DNA of 64,000 bases from UBA4615 sp044368415 (GCA_044368415.1 JBIPLJ010000004.1:62001-126000), one strand, 5' to 3'. Positions 46,158 through 54,996 are shown, counted from the stretch's first letter. Notes: generated by a model from the letters alone, not told the origin. A program made the numbers and translations.

Positions 46158-46246
46158 CGCGTCGGCAGTCTAAGCGATCGCCCTCCGACCGCCACGCCAT
46201 CCCGGTCTCCGGGCCGGGTCACGCGTCGCAAGGCGATAATCCCGCC

Positions 46247-47221
46247 ATGGCTTCGCATGACGACCCCAATCACCGGCACCATCACGGCCACGGCCACGGC
46301 CACGAGCACTGCCATGCCCACGGCCACGCCCATGCCCATGCCCCTCTGCCCCCCGAAGGCCAGCGTCGCGTGTACGCCTTCGGCATCGCGATCAACGCCG
46401 CCTTCGTCGGCCTCGAGGCCTGGGCGGGCTGGTACTCCGGGTCGCTCGCGCTGCTGTCCGACGCCGGCCACAACCTGGGGGACGTGCTCGGCCTGGCGCT
46501 CGCCTGGCTGGGCGCCTGGGCCGCGCAGCGTCCGACCAGCGCGCGCTACACCTGGGGCTGGGTCCGCGGCGCGCTGCTCGCCGCGCTGCTCAACGCCGCG
46601 CTGCTCGCCGCCGCCGTCATCGCGATCGCCTGGGAGGCGGTGCACCGGCTGGGCGACCCCGCACCGGTCGACACCGGCATCGTCGTCGGCGTGGCCGCCG
46701 CCGGCATCGTGGTCAACGGCCTCACCGCCTGGCTGCTATCGCGCGGCCGGCATGCCGACGTCAACATGCGCGGCGCGTTCCTGCACATGCTGGCCGACGC
46801 CGCGGTGTCGGCCGGCGTTGTGATCGGCGGCCTGGTCGTCGCGGCCACGGGCTGGCTGCGCCTGGATCCGGCGATCAGCCTCGGCATCGCGGCGCTGGTC
46901 GGCTGGAGCACGGTATCGTTCGCGCGCCAGTCGCTCGCGCTGTCGATGGACGCGGTGCCCGAGTCGATCGACCCGACCGAGGTCGAACGGCACCTGCGCG
47001 CGCTGCCGGGCGTGACGGGCCTGCACGACCTGCACGTCTGGCCGTTGGGGAGTGGCGGCGTGGCGCTCAGCGCGCACCTCGAGATGCCGGCGGGCCATCC
47101 CGGCGACGACTTCCTGGCCGCCGCGCGCCGCTCCCTCGAGCGCGGCTTCGGCATCGGCCACGTCACGCTGCAGATCGAGACCGGCGGGGACTGCCCGCAG
47201 GACTGCGCGCGCGCCCGATGA
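46247..47221 (+). CDS. Cation diffusion facilitator (CzcD/ZitB-like zinc exporter)
   Basis: A 324-residue CDF antiporter. The first 35 residues are histidine-rich (HRHHHGHGHGHEHCHAHGHA), probably a metal buffer. Six helices follow with SLALLSDAGHNLGDVLGLALAWLG (metal-site HxxxD in helix 2) and AFLHMLADAAVSAGVV (helix 5), then the cytoplasmic domain LHDLHVWPLGSGGVALSAHLEMP. GATAATCCCGCC just upstream of the ATG looks like a -10 with a very short leader. Stop overlaps an unrelated frame. Confidence 0.92.
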   Translation: MASHDDPNHRHHHGHGHGHEHCHAHGHAHAHAPLPPEGQRRVYAFGIAINAAFVGLEAWAGWYSGSLALLSDAGHNLGDVLGLALAWLGAWAAQRPTSARYTWGWVRGALLAALLNAALLAAAVIAIAWEAVHRLGDPAPVDTGIVVGVAAAGIVVNGLTAWLLSRGRHADVNMRGAFLHMLADAAVSAGVVIGGLVVAATGWLRLDPAISLGIAALVGWSTVSFARQSLALSMDAVPESIDPTEVERHLRALPGVTGLHDLHVWPLGSGGVALSAHLEMPAGHPGDDFLAAARRSLERGFGIGHVTLQIETGGDCPQDCARAR

Positions 47222-47444
47222 GCGCCGGGGTGTCGAGGGTCAGCGAGACAGCCTCCAGGCACGACCAGACCGTCCACCCCACGCAGGCCGGACTGCGGAA
47301 CGCGCCCGCGGCGCACCCACACGCGTGGCGCGGGACCAGGGCCGCCCCGAGCCGGTCTGGTTCCGCGACGGGCTCGTCGCCTCATTCCTGCATCGGTACG
47401 CCCCGCCGGACCCCGACGCGGTCGCGGCGCTGATGCGCCCCTGA
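47218..47444 (+). other. Unassigned short open frames
   Basis: Between the efflux gene and the FNR-type regulator, one frame starts with an ATG overlapping the efflux stop, and another ends in ARDQGRPEPVWFRDGLVASF followed by LHRYAPPDPDAVAALMRP. The second looks protein-like but matches no family I know. It could be a frameshifted small gene coupled to the exporter. Evidence is thin. Confidence 0.2.
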
Positions 47445-47483
47445 GCGGGGCCGCGCCTCAGGCACAGTCGCGCGGGGTGTCGC

Positions 47484-48266
47484 TCATGCCGTCCCCGCCA
47501 CGGACATTGCGGCCTCGGCAGCCTCGGCGGCCTCGGCGAGCGCGGCCGCGTCGAGCACCCTGAACCGGGTCCGCTGTGAGTCGATCAGCCCCTGCGTGGC
47601 GAGCGCGTGCAGCTCGCGCGACAGGGTCTCGGGCGTCATCGCCAGCCGTGACGCGATCAGCCGCTTGGGCTCGTCGAAGACGATCTCGGTGCAGCCCTTC
47701 GGGGCCTCGCGAGCCAGTTCGCATAGCAGCCGCGCGACCCGCGAGCGCGCCGTGCGCTGCGTGAAGCCGCCGATGTCGCGCACGTAGCGCGCCAGCTTGG
47801 CGCCCATATCGCCGATCAGGCGGGCGGCGAGCAGCGGATGTGCGTCGATCGCATGACGGATCGTTTCAGCCGGCAGACCGACCAGTACCGCCGCCTCGAC
47901 GACGCCGGCATTGACCGGATAGACGTCGCTGCGCAACAGCGCCGCGAGGCCGATCGTGTCGCCTCGGCCCAACGTGGTGAGCACGCGGGCGGTGGGCGGG
48001 CGGCCGAGCGTCAGGCGCACCCGGCCGTCGATCACGACATAGAGCACCCCGGCCGGCTCGCCCGCCCGGAACAGCACCGTGCCGACCGGCGCCGACAACA
48101 CGCTCGCCCCGTACAGCGGCGCCTCGAACGAGGCCTCCGGGACTCCGTCGAACAGCGGCAGGCCGCTCAGCAGGCGGGCAGCCCGGCGCGCCAGCGGCTC
48201 GCCGGGCGCGGCGGCTTCAGGCGGCGCGACGGCCGCGAAAGGCGGTCGATCCAGGCGGACATGCAT
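47484..48266 (-). CDS. Crp/Fnr family transcriptional regulator (Dnr/FNR-like DNA specificity)
   Basis: A 260-residue regulator with a cyclic-nucleotide-binding-like domain (GASVLSAPVGTVLFRAGEPAGVLYVVIDGRVRLTL, DTIGLAALLRSDVYP) and a winged HTH (FDEPKRLIASRLAMTPETLSRELHALATQGLI). The recognition helix has E213, S216 and R217, the E-x-x-S-R pattern of FNR-type proteins that read TTGAT half-sites. The N-terminal Fe-S cysteine cluster of FNR is absent, so it is more like Dnr/NnrR. A TTGAG-N4-ATCAA box lies 73 bp upstream of its start. The C-terminus has an AEAAEAAEAA repeat. Confidence 0.88.
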   Translation of the reverse strand: MHVRLDRPPFAAVAPPEAAAPGEPLARRAARLLSGLPLFDGVPEASFEAPLYGASVLSAPVGTVLFRAGEPAGVLYVVIDGRVRLTLGRPPTARVLTTLGRGDTIGLAALLRSDVYPVNAGVVEAAVLVGLPAETIRHAIDAHPLLAARLIGDMGAKLARYVRDIGGFTQRTARSRVARLLCELAREAPKGCTEIVFDEPKRLIASRLAMTPETLSRELHALATQGLIDSQRTRFRVLDAAALAEAAEAAEAAMSVAGTA

Positions 48267-48338
48267 CGGGTCTCCCGGAGGTGCGAACCCCTGTTTTCAG
48301 CATTGCCTTTAATGTGTCACGGCCCGGCGGGGCATGCT

Positions 48339-48352
48339 TTGAGCCAGATCAA
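48339..48352. promoter_or_regulatory. Candidate FNR/Dnr box
   Basis: TTGAGCCAGATCAA matches TTGAT-N4-ATCAA at nine of ten positions. It lies between the divergent FNR-type regulator and CNNM gene. Relative to a possible -10 TATCCT (48381-48386) of the CNNM gene it is centred near -47, and it could also act on the regulator's own promoter. Confidence 0.5.
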
Positions 48353-48415
48353 TCGCCGGTCCGCCCGCGGGCCGCGGTGCTATCCTGCGCCGATCCCGAC
48401 TCATTTCCACCCTCG

Positions 48416-49729
48416 ATGGACGTCCTCCTGCTGCTGCTCCTCATCCTGCTGAACGCGGTGTTCGCGATGTCGGAGATGGCCGTGGTCTCGTCCCGCAAGG
48501 CCAGGTTGCAGCGGATGGCCGACGACGGCTTCCCAGGTGCGAAGTCGGCCGTCGTGCTGAACGAGGAGCCGTCGGCGTTCCTGTCGACCGTCCAGGTCGG
48601 CATCACCACGATCGGCATCCTGAGCGGCGTCGTCGGAGAGGGGCTGATCGCCGCGCCGATTGCGGCCTGGCTGTCGCAGTACGAGGTGCTCGCGCCCTAC
48701 GCCAAGGGCTTCTCGGTGGCGCTGGTGGTCGCGATCATCACCTACTTGTCGGTCGTCATCGGCGAGCTGGTGCCCAAGCGCCTCGCGCTGCTCGCACCCG
48801 AGCGCATCGCCTCGGTGGTCGCGCGGCCCATGGTCTGGCTCTCGGGCATTGCGCGCCCGCTGGTGATCGGCCTGTCGGGCTCGAGCAACCTGCTGCTGCG
48901 GATGCTGGGCGCGCGTGGCACCGACGAGCCGCCGGTCACCGACGACGAGATCAAGGTGCTGATGGAACAGGGCGCCGAGGCCGGCGTCTTCCACGAGAGC
49001 GAGCAGGCGATCGTCTCCAACGTGCTGCGGCTCGACGACCAGCGGATCGGCGCGATCATGACGCCGCGGATGGACATCGACGCGATCGACCTCGAGGACG
49101 GCGACGAGGCGATCCGCGGCCGGATCGCCGACAGCCCGCACTCGCGGCTCGTCGTCTGCCGCGGCGGCCTCGACCACATCCTCGGTGTGCTGCGCACCGG
49201 CGACCTGCTGAAGGCGGTGCTCCAGGGCGCCGCGCTCGACGTCGAGAAGCAGCTGACGCCCGCGCTCTTCGTGCCCGAGACGATCAGCACCACGCAGCTG
49301 CTCGAGAGCTTCCGCCGCGAGCGCGTGCAGTTCGCGCTGATCGTCGACGAGTACGGCGACCTGCAAGGCCTGGTCTCCCTGACCGACGTGCTGACCTCGA
49401 TCGTCGGCGACCTGCCCGAGCAGGACGACGCCGGCGACACCGACGTGGTCCGCCGCGAGGACGGCTCGTGGCTGGTCGACGGCTCGGTGGGCATCGAGCG
49501 GCTCGAGCAGGTGCTGGACATCGAGGAGCTCTCCACCGAGGACGAGCGCGGCTTCCACACGGTGGGCGGCTTCTCGATGCACCGGCTCGGCCGCATCCCG
49601 ACGGTGGCCGACCACTTCGAGGCGGCCGGTTTCCGCTTCGAGGTCGTCGACATGGACCGCAACCGCGTCGACAAGGTACTGGTCGCGAAGCTCCCCGGCG
49701 CCGGGGTGGTGCCGGTCGACGAACCCTAA
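48416..49729 (+). CDS. CNNM/CorC family transporter (hemolysin-like)
   Basis: A 437-residue membrane protein. An N-terminal DUF21/CNNM domain with about four helices (LLLLLLILLNAVFAMSEMAVVSSRKARLQRM, FLSTVQVGITTIGILSGVVGEGLI, LVVAIITYLSVVIGELVPKRLALL) is followed by two CBS domains (MTPRMDIDAIDLE; FALIVDEYGDLQGLVSLTDVLTSIVGDLP) and a CorC/HlyC domain (DGSWLVDGSVGIERLEQVLDI...HTVGGFSMHRLGRIP). The family is linked to magnesium or cobalt efflux. ATG 48416 follows a TATCCT -10 candidate. Confidence 0.9.
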   Translation: MDVLLLLLLILLNAVFAMSEMAVVSSRKARLQRMADDGFPGAKSAVVLNEEPSAFLSTVQVGITTIGILSGVVGEGLIAAPIAAWLSQYEVLAPYAKGFSVALVVAIITYLSVVIGELVPKRLALLAPERIASVVARPMVWLSGIARPLVIGLSGSSNLLLRMLGARGTDEPPVTDDEIKVLMEQGAEAGVFHESEQAIVSNVLRLDDQRIGAIMTPRMDIDAIDLEDGDEAIRGRIADSPHSRLVVCRGGLDHILGVLRTGDLLKAVLQGAALDVEKQLTPALFVPETISTTQLLESFRRERVQFALIVDEYGDLQGLVSLTDVLTSIVGDLPEQDDAGDTDVVRREDGSWLVDGSVGIERLEQVLDIEELSTEDERGFHTVGGFSMHRLGRIPTVADHFEAAGFRFEVVDMDRNRVDKVLVAKLPGAGVVPVDEP

Positions 49730-49817
49730 GCCGACCCTTCTGCGGCCGCCCGGCCGCGACCCGTTCCCGCGCCGCCGTGGGACGTCCGTCCACGTGACGG
49801 CCCCTTAGCCGCCCCCG

Positions 49818-49840
49818 CCCGTGGAAGCCTTCTCCACGGG
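49818..49840 (+). terminator. Stem-loop after the CNNM gene
   Basis: CCCGTGGA (49818-49825), a 7-nt loop, then TCCACGGG (49833-49840) form a perfect 8-bp stem 89 bp past the CNNM stop. No T-run follows, so intrinsic termination is uncertain. It lies ahead of the T3SS-linked kinase gene. Confidence 0.3.
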
Positions 49841-49976
49841 CTCGCGAATGCGCCGCGACGGCGCCCGACCGCGTGACCTTCGCGAGATCCGCGTCGCGAC
49901 ATTTCGCACAGGTCGCACCGACCTTCAGAGCCATGATTGGGCTCGACGCGGCACTTCGGCCCCGTCCACGACACAC

Positions 49977-51122
49977 ATGACAACGCCAACCGTTCCTGAT
50001 CTGGTCGACTCCGGCGTCGACGCATTCGACGCATTCGACGCAGACGACGCGCTCGCGGCGCTCGAAGCGCTCGAAGCGCTCGGGCTGTGGATCGCCCGGC
50101 TCGACCGGAGCGGCGCCCGCGTGGTCGGGTGCAGCGCGGCCCTGTCGCGGCGCTTCCCTCAGTGGCGAGCGGGTCGGACCGTGGCCGAGCTCGAGCCCGA
50201 GCTGCGCGGGCTGTCGGACGCCCTCGCCGCCCACCGCGCCGGTCTTCCCTCGCCGCACGCGCTGACCGGCCGCGACGGCCGTCCGTTCGCGCTCACCGTC
50301 TCGACCGCGGCCGACGGGACGCTCGCGGTCGCGGTCGCGATCGCGATCGGAGATCCGGCGGCCGACGCCGAGGCCGCGGCCCGCCACCTTGGCGACCGCG
50401 AACGGCTGCTCTTCCTGTCGCGCTCGCTGTCGGTGGGCGAGATGGCGTCGACCCTCGCACACGAGCTGAACCAGCCGATCGGATCGATCGTGAACCTGCT
50501 GCGCGGCCTGTCGCGGCGCATCGAGCGCGGCACGGTTGATCCGGCGCAGCTGTCGGCTGCGGTGGAACAGGGCATCGAGCAGGCGGTCTACGCGGCCGGC
50601 ATCCTCGCGCGGGTCCGCGAATACGTGCAGCCCCGACGCCCGAGCCGCGAGGCGATCCGGCTCCCCGAGCTCGTCGCCTCGGCGATCGCGCTGCTCGACT
50701 GGGAGATCGCGCGAGACGGCGTGACACTGTCGCTCGACGACGCGATCGGCGCGCCGGGGCCGCGGGTGCTTGGCGACCCGGTCATGCTGCAGCAGGTGAT
50801 CGTCAACCTCGCGCGTAACGCGATCGAGTCGATGCGCGCCGTGCCGGCCGACGAGCGCCGGCTGCGCGTGGTCACTGCGCCCGACGAGGACGGCCTGCTG
50901 CTCAGGATCGAGGACCGGGGCCACGGTCTCGACGCCGAGGCCGCCGAGCGCCTGTTCACGCCGTTCTTCACGACCAAGCCCGACGGCACCGGTCTCGGGC
51001 TCCACGTCTGCCGCTCGATCGTCGAGCTGCACGGCGGACGACTGTGGTTCGAGCCGTCGAGCGGCGGCGGCTGCACGGCCTGCGTCGCGCTGCCGACGTC
51101 CGGAGTAGAAGTCACGCCATGA
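49977..51122 (+). CDS. Sensor histidine kinase linked to the T3SS
   Basis: A 381-residue soluble histidine kinase. The N-terminus has an FDAFDAD repeat and a PAS-like region (LGLWIARLDRSGARVVGCSAALSRRF). The H-box is LAHELNQPIGSIVNL with His162, followed by an HATPase_c domain (NLARNAIESM, IEDRGHGLDAEAAERLFTPFFTTKPDGTGLGL). No transmembrane helix is seen, like cytoplasmic FixL-type sensors. Its stop overlaps the response-regulator start (ATGA), and that gene overlaps sctQ, so the pair probably controls or is co-made with the secretion system (inferred). Confidence 0.9.
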   Translation: MTTPTVPDLVDSGVDAFDAFDADDALAALEALEALGLWIARLDRSGARVVGCSAALSRRFPQWRAGRTVAELEPELRGLSDALAAHRAGLPSPHALTGRDGRPFALTVSTAADGTLAVAVAIAIGDPAADAEAAARHLGDRERLLFLSRSLSVGEMASTLAHELNQPIGSIVNLLRGLSRRIERGTVDPAQLSAAVEQGIEQAVYAAGILARVREYVQPRRPSREAIRLPELVASAIALLDWEIARDGVTLSLDDAIGAPGPRVLGDPVMLQQVIVNLARNAIESMRAVPADERRLRVVTAPDEDGLLLRIEDRGHGLDAEAAERLFTPFFTTKPDGTGLGLHVCRSIVELHGGRLWFEPSSGGGCTACVALPTSGVEVTP

Positions 51123-51802
51123 CACGCACCGTGCTGCTGATCGACGACAACACCGCGTTCCGAGTCTCGACCGCGTGGCTGCTCGGCGGCCTGGGGTACG
51201 AGGCCCGCGAATTCGCGTCCGCCCACGCGCTGCTCGCGCAGGTCGACGCGATCGCGGCGACGCCGCACGCGTGCTGCGTGCTGACCGACGTCAGGATGCC
51301 GGGCACCGATGGCATGCGGCTGCACGACGCGCTGATCGCGCGCGGCTCGACCTGGCCGGTGATCTACATGACCGGCCACGGCGACGTGCCGCTCGCGGTG
51401 GCCGCGATGCAAAAGGGCGCCTGCAGCTTCCTCGAGAAGCCGTTCCGCGAGGCCGCGCTCGAAGAGGCGCTAGAGGATGCGTTCGCCCGCGCCACGGCGA
51501 CCTCCGGCGCATCGGCGGCCTCAGCCGTATCCCACGTTTCCCGCGGGCCGATTACCCCGGAACGGTTCGCTGCACTCGAACCAGGCCCCCGTTCGTCGCT
51601 GGCGGACGGGCTGACGAAGCGGGAACGGGAGGTGCTCGACCTGGTCGTGCAGGGACTGCTGAACAAGACGATCGCCGACCGGCTGGGCATCAGCATCAAG
51701 ACGGTCGAGCTGCACCGCTCGAACATGATGCACAAGATCGGCGCCCGTTCGATCACTGACCTGATGCGGCGCGTGCTCACCGACGCGGGGGGCGCGCCGT
51801 GA
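51119..51802 (+). CDS. FixJ/LuxR-type response regulator
   Basis: A 227-residue two-component regulator. The receiver has the acidic pair DD at 9-10, phosphoacceptor D57 (VLTDVRMPG), T in MTGHGD and K in FLEKPF. A linker of about 40 residues leads to a LuxR HTH (LTKREREVLDLVVQGLLNKTIADRLGISIKTVELHRSNMMHKIG). Overlaps with the kinase upstream and sctQ downstream (GTGA) make a kinase-regulator-sctQ coupled unit. Likely phosphorylated by the kinase encoded just before it. Confidence 0.92.
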   Translation: MTRTVLLIDDNTAFRVSTAWLLGGLGYEAREFASAHALLAQVDAIAATPHACCVLTDVRMPGTDGMRLHDALIARGSTWPVIYMTGHGDVPLAVAAMQKGACSFLEKPFREAALEEALEDAFARATATSGASAASAVSHVSRGPITPERFAALEPGPRSSLADGLTKREREVLDLVVQGLLNKTIADRLGISIKTVELHRSNMMHKIGARSITDLMRRVLTDAGGAP

Positions 51803-52806
51803 ACGCGGCGGCCACCCCCGAGCGCCTCGCGCGCGGCCCCGCGCTCGGGCGTCTGCCACGCGAATCACGCGCCGACGCCCTGGGCCGCAACCGCCTGCTC
51901 GCGCTGCTCGCCTGCGCGCGGATCGACGCTACGACGCCGACATCGGCCGGGCTCGAGGCCGCGCCGTGGCCCGCGCTGCGGATGGACCTCGATTCGCGCT
52001 GGGGCCCGATCGGATTCGTGCCGCTGCGCGACGGTGCGCCCGCCGCGCGCCTGTGTACACCCGACGGCATTCCCGACCTGCGCTCGACGGCCGACGCGAT
52101 CGAGGCGGCCGAGCCGGCGCTGCTCGCGCTCGAGGTGGCCCTCGACACGCCGCTCGTGCCGCGCGGGCTCGCGCCGCCGCCGCACGGCGATCGGATCGAG
52201 GTGGTGCTCGCACTGCCGGACGGCTCGGGCGCGCGGCTCGACGCGAGCGCCTCGGTGCTCGCGCGGCTGCCCCGCCCGGCCTGGATTCAGCCACCCGAGT
52301 GGGTGTTCCATCTCGCAGTGTGCTGTCGCGTGCGGCTCGGATCGTGCCGGCTGTCGGCGCCGAGCGCCGCGGCGCTCGGCGCGGGCGACGTGCTGCTTAC
52401 ATTGCTCGCGGTGACGCGGCCCGCTACCGTCCGGATCGTCGCGCCGGACGGCGCGCAGGCCCTCGCGACCTTCGATCCGGGCGGGCACACCCTGCGCTTC
52501 GGCCCCCCATTCCACATGGACACCGTGATGCCAACCGATCCGATTCCCGACGTACCGGCCGCCGCCGACGCGGCCGACTGGACCCGCCAGTCGATCGAAC
52601 TCGCCTTCGAGCTGCCGCGCGCGAACGTGCCACTGGGCGTGCTCGCCGGTATGCAGCCGGGTGCGGTGATCCCGCTGGCCGCCGACGCCGCGGCAATTGA
52701 GGTCGTTGTCGTCAACGGCGGACGCGCGGTCGGACGCGGCCGACTGGTCGCGGTCGGCGACGGGCTCGGCGTGCGCCTGTCCACGCCGCTCAGCCGCCTC
52801 GCCTGA
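51799..52806 (+). CDS. sctQ: Type III secretion C-ring (sorting platform) protein SctQ
   Basis: A 335-residue protein. Only the C-terminal surface-presentation (SpoA) domain is clearly conserved: QSIELAFELPRANVPLGVLAGMQPGAVIPLAADAAAIEVVVVNGGRAVGRGRLVAVGDGLGVRLS. The upstream part is poorly conserved, as usual for SctQ. It is placed directly before sctR, sctS and sctT, the standard order. The GTG start overlaps the regulator stop. It should recruit the ATPase complex (SctN, L, K) encoded in the other arm of the locus. Confidence 0.88.
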   Translation: MNAAATPERLARGPALGRLPRESRADALGRNRLLALLACARIDATTPTSAGLEAAPWPALRMDLDSRWGPIGFVPLRDGAPAARLCTPDGIPDLRSTADAIEAAEPALLALEVALDTPLVPRGLAPPPHGDRIEVVLALPDGSGARLDASASVLARLPRPAWIQPPEWVFHLAVCCRVRLGSCRLSAPSAAALGAGDVLLTLLAVTRPATVRIVAPDGAQALATFDPGGHTLRFGPPFHMDTVMPTDPIPDVPAAADAADWTRQSIELAFELPRANVPLGVLAGMQPGAVIPLAADAAAIEVVVVNGGRAVGRGRLVAVGDGLGVRLSTPLSRLA

Positions 52807-52827
52807 TCGTCCGCGCGGTCGACGCCG

Positions 52828-53493
52828 ATGGATCTCAGCACCTTCACCCCCGCCAGCGCACTCGTCACCGTCGTGCTGCTCGCCGTGGCGCCCTTCGTCG
52901 CGGTGATGGTCACCTCGTTCACGAAGATCGTCGTCGTGCTGAGCCTGCTGCGCAACGCGCTCGGTCTGCCGCAGACGCCTCCGAACGTGGTGATCAACGG
53001 GCTCGCGCTGATTTTGTCGATCTACGTGATGCTGCCGGTGGGCTTGGACATCGGCGCGCGCTGGAACGCGACAGGACAGAATGCCGCGACCGCGACTCGC
53101 GACACGCAGCGGATGCTGAACGCGATCGACGCGGTCAAGGAACCGCTGCGCGAATTCCTCATCAAGCACGCCGCGCCGCGCGAGCGCGCGTTCTTCCACA
53201 AGACCGCGCAGCGGATCGTCGGACCGCAGCGCGCGTCGATGATCGGCGAAACCGACTTCATCGTGATCATCCCGGCTTTCACGGTGAGCGAACTCAGCTC
53301 GGCGTTCCAGATCGGGTTCCTGATCTTCCTGCCCTTCCTCGTGATCGACCTCGTGGTCAGCAACGTGCTGCTCGCGATGGGCATGATGATGATGTCGCCG
53401 GTGACGGTGTCGCTGCCGTTCAAGCTGCTGCTGTTCGTGCTGATCGACGGCTGGGTCAAGCTCGTGCACGGCCTCGTGCTGTCCTACCACTGA
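52828..53493 (+). CDS. sctR: Type III secretion export apparatus protein SctR
   Basis: A 221-residue FliP/SctR family protein. The signatures VMVTSFTKIVVVLSLLRNALGLPQTPPNVVINGLALILSIYVMLPVG and the C-terminal FLIFLPFLVIDLVVSNVLLAMGMMMMSPVTVSLPFKLLLFVLIDGW are highly conserved. It forms the export gate with SctS and SctT. Length is normal and about four helices are predicted. It starts 21 bp after sctQ. Confidence 0.96.
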   Translation: MDLSTFTPASALVTVVLLAVAPFVAVMVTSFTKIVVVLSLLRNALGLPQTPPNVVINGLALILSIYVMLPVGLDIGARWNATGQNAATATRDTQRMLNAIDAVKEPLREFLIKHAAPRERAFFHKTAQRIVGPQRASMIGETDFIVIIPAFTVSELSSAFQIGFLIFLPFLVIDLVVSNVLLAMGMMMMSPVTVSLPFKLLLFVLIDGWVKLVHGLVLSYH

Positions 53494-53509
53494 CCCCCGG
53501 GAGCCCGGC

Positions 53510-53782
53510 ATGCAGCAGACCGACGCGATCCGCCTGACTTACGAAGCGCTGTGGCTGGTCGTCCAGCTGTCGGCACCTCCGGTGATCGCGGTCGCGATCG
53601 TCGGCCTGATGGTCGCGCTCGTACAGGCGGCAACCCAGGTCCAGGAGCAGACCATCCAGTTCCTCGCGAAGTTCATCGTGCTGGTGTTCGCGCTGTTCGC
53701 GACCGCCGCGATGCTGAGCGGTCAGCTCCAGACCTTCGCGGACCGGGTGTTTTCGGACATCCCGACGCTGCCGCGCCGCTGA
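53510..53782 (+). CDS. sctS: Type III secretion export apparatus protein SctS
   Basis: A 90-residue two-helix FliQ/SctS family protein: LTYEALWLVVQLSAPPVIAVAIVGLMVALVQAATQVQEQTIQFLAKFIVLVFALFATAAMLSGQL. The Q-rich ATQVQEQT loop is the family hallmark. It lies 16 bp after sctR and 16 bp before sctT and completes the gate complex. Confidence 0.95.
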   Translation: MQQTDAIRLTYEALWLVVQLSAPPVIAVAIVGLMVALVQAATQVQEQTIQFLAKFIVLVFALFATAAMLSGQLQTFADRVFSDIPTLPRR

Positions 53783-53798
53783 ACGGAGCGCACCGCAC

Positions 53799-54587
53799 GT
53801 GGCCGGCGCGATTGCCTTCACCGACCTCGCGATGCTGCTCGGCCTGTCGCTGACGCGACTTGCCATCGCGTTCCTCGTGCTGCCGATGTTCACCCAGGAG
53901 GTGATGCCCAGCCTGGTGCGCAACAGCCTGTTCGTCTCGCTGGCGATCACCGCGATCGCCGTGCAGCCGCCGCTCGGGCCGCTCGACGTCGACACCGCCG
54001 GATGGCTGGTGCTGTTCGTCAAGGAGGCCTTCATCGGCTTGGTGTTCGGGCTCTTCGCGAGCGGCGTGCTGTGGGCCGTCGAGATGGCGGGCGTGCTGAT
54101 CGACAGCAAGGCCGGCACGCAGATCGGCCAGATCGTCGATCCGATCAATGGTGAGCCGAGCTCGTCCACCGGCGTCTTCCTCGCCCGTCTGTCGACCTTC
54201 GTCTTCATGGCTTCGGGCGGATTCATGTTCATGGTCGGCGCGCTGCTCGAGAGCTACGCGGTGTGGCCGGTGTCGACCCCGCTGCCCGCGCTGCGGGCCG
54301 CGACGGTCGGCGCGTTCGAAGCCGAGTTCGGCCGGATCATGTTACTCGCGACGATGATCGCGGCGCCGGTGATCGTAGTGCTGTTCCTGCTCGAGTCCGC
54401 GCTCGGGCTGGTCAACAAGTTCGCGCCATCGCTGAACCTGCTGGCGTCGGCGCCGTCCCTGCAGGCGCTGGTGGCGACCGTCCTGGTCGCACTGCTGCTG
54501 GGCACAACCGTCGACCTGCTGGTCCGCGAGTTCGCATCGCTCGAGACGGGCTTGATCGCGCGGGTATCGCGGGTGCTATCGCGCTGA
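53799..54587 (+). CDS. sctT: Type III secretion export apparatus protein SctT
   Basis: A 262-residue FliR/SctT family membrane protein with about six helices (LTRLAIAFLVLPMFTQEVMPSLVRNSLFVSLAITAIAVQP; VKEAFIGLVFGLFASGVLWAVEMAGVLIDSKAGTQIGQIVDPINGE; FLLESALGLVNKFAPSLNLLASAPSLQALVATVLVALLLG). GTG start. Standard position after sctS. SctU, usually next, is absent; two unrecognised genes follow instead. Confidence 0.95.
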   Translation: MAGAIAFTDLAMLLGLSLTRLAIAFLVLPMFTQEVMPSLVRNSLFVSLAITAIAVQPPLGPLDVDTAGWLVLFVKEAFIGLVFGLFASGVLWAVEMAGVLIDSKAGTQIGQIVDPINGEPSSSTGVFLARLSTFVFMASGGFMFMVGALLESYAVWPVSTPLPALRAATVGAFEAEFGRIMLLATMIAAPVIVVLFLLESALGLVNKFAPSLNLLASAPSLQALVATVLVALLLGTTVDLLVREFASLETGLIARVSRVLSR

Positions 54588-54689
54588 GATCGGGTCGGGC
54601 ACGACCACTCGTCGGTGCTGGGGTCGGCCCCAGATCGTCGCGACGGGCGCAAAAGGCTATCCTGCAGCCTTTTGGAGCCTTGCACCGCG

Positions 54690-54968
54690 ATGTCCCCGAC
54701 GTTCCCGCCCCCCCTGCAGCCCCTGCCCCCCGCGCGGGTCAGTCTTCCGCCCGTCTCCGCGCAGGCAACGGCTGTGGCGTCGGCCGCGGGCAGCGTCGAC
54801 CAGCCCGCGCCGCACCCGACCTACACGCCGGCGCGTCTGTCCTTCGATGGCTGGAGCGAAACCCCGGACGAGCCGGTGGTGCTCGGCGGGCGCGGCTATC
54901 CCGGCGACGCCTCGGACCCGCGCGCGGTGGCCGATGCGATCGCCGGCCTGCTCTTCGAGCCGGCCTGA
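54690..54968 (+). CDS. Small proline-rich hypothetical protein in the T3SS locus
   Basis: A 92-residue protein, Pro/Ala-rich at the start (PPPLQPLPPARVSLPPVSAQ) with a more structured end (LSFDGWSETPDEPVVLGGRG...AVADAIAGLLFEP). No family recognised. A TATCCT element lies about 30 bp upstream and TTTGGAGCC precedes the ATG by a few bases. Position directly after sctT suggests a T3SS accessory such as a needle, regulator or chaperone partner, but nothing in the sequence decides. Confidence 0.6.
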   Translation: MSPTFPPPLQPLPPARVSLPPVSAQATAVASAAGSVDQPAPHPTYTPARLSFDGWSETPDEPVVLGGRGYPGDASDPRAVADAIAGLLFEPA

Positions 54969-54996
54969 TCGTTAGCCGGCAGATCCCCCCCCTGCC

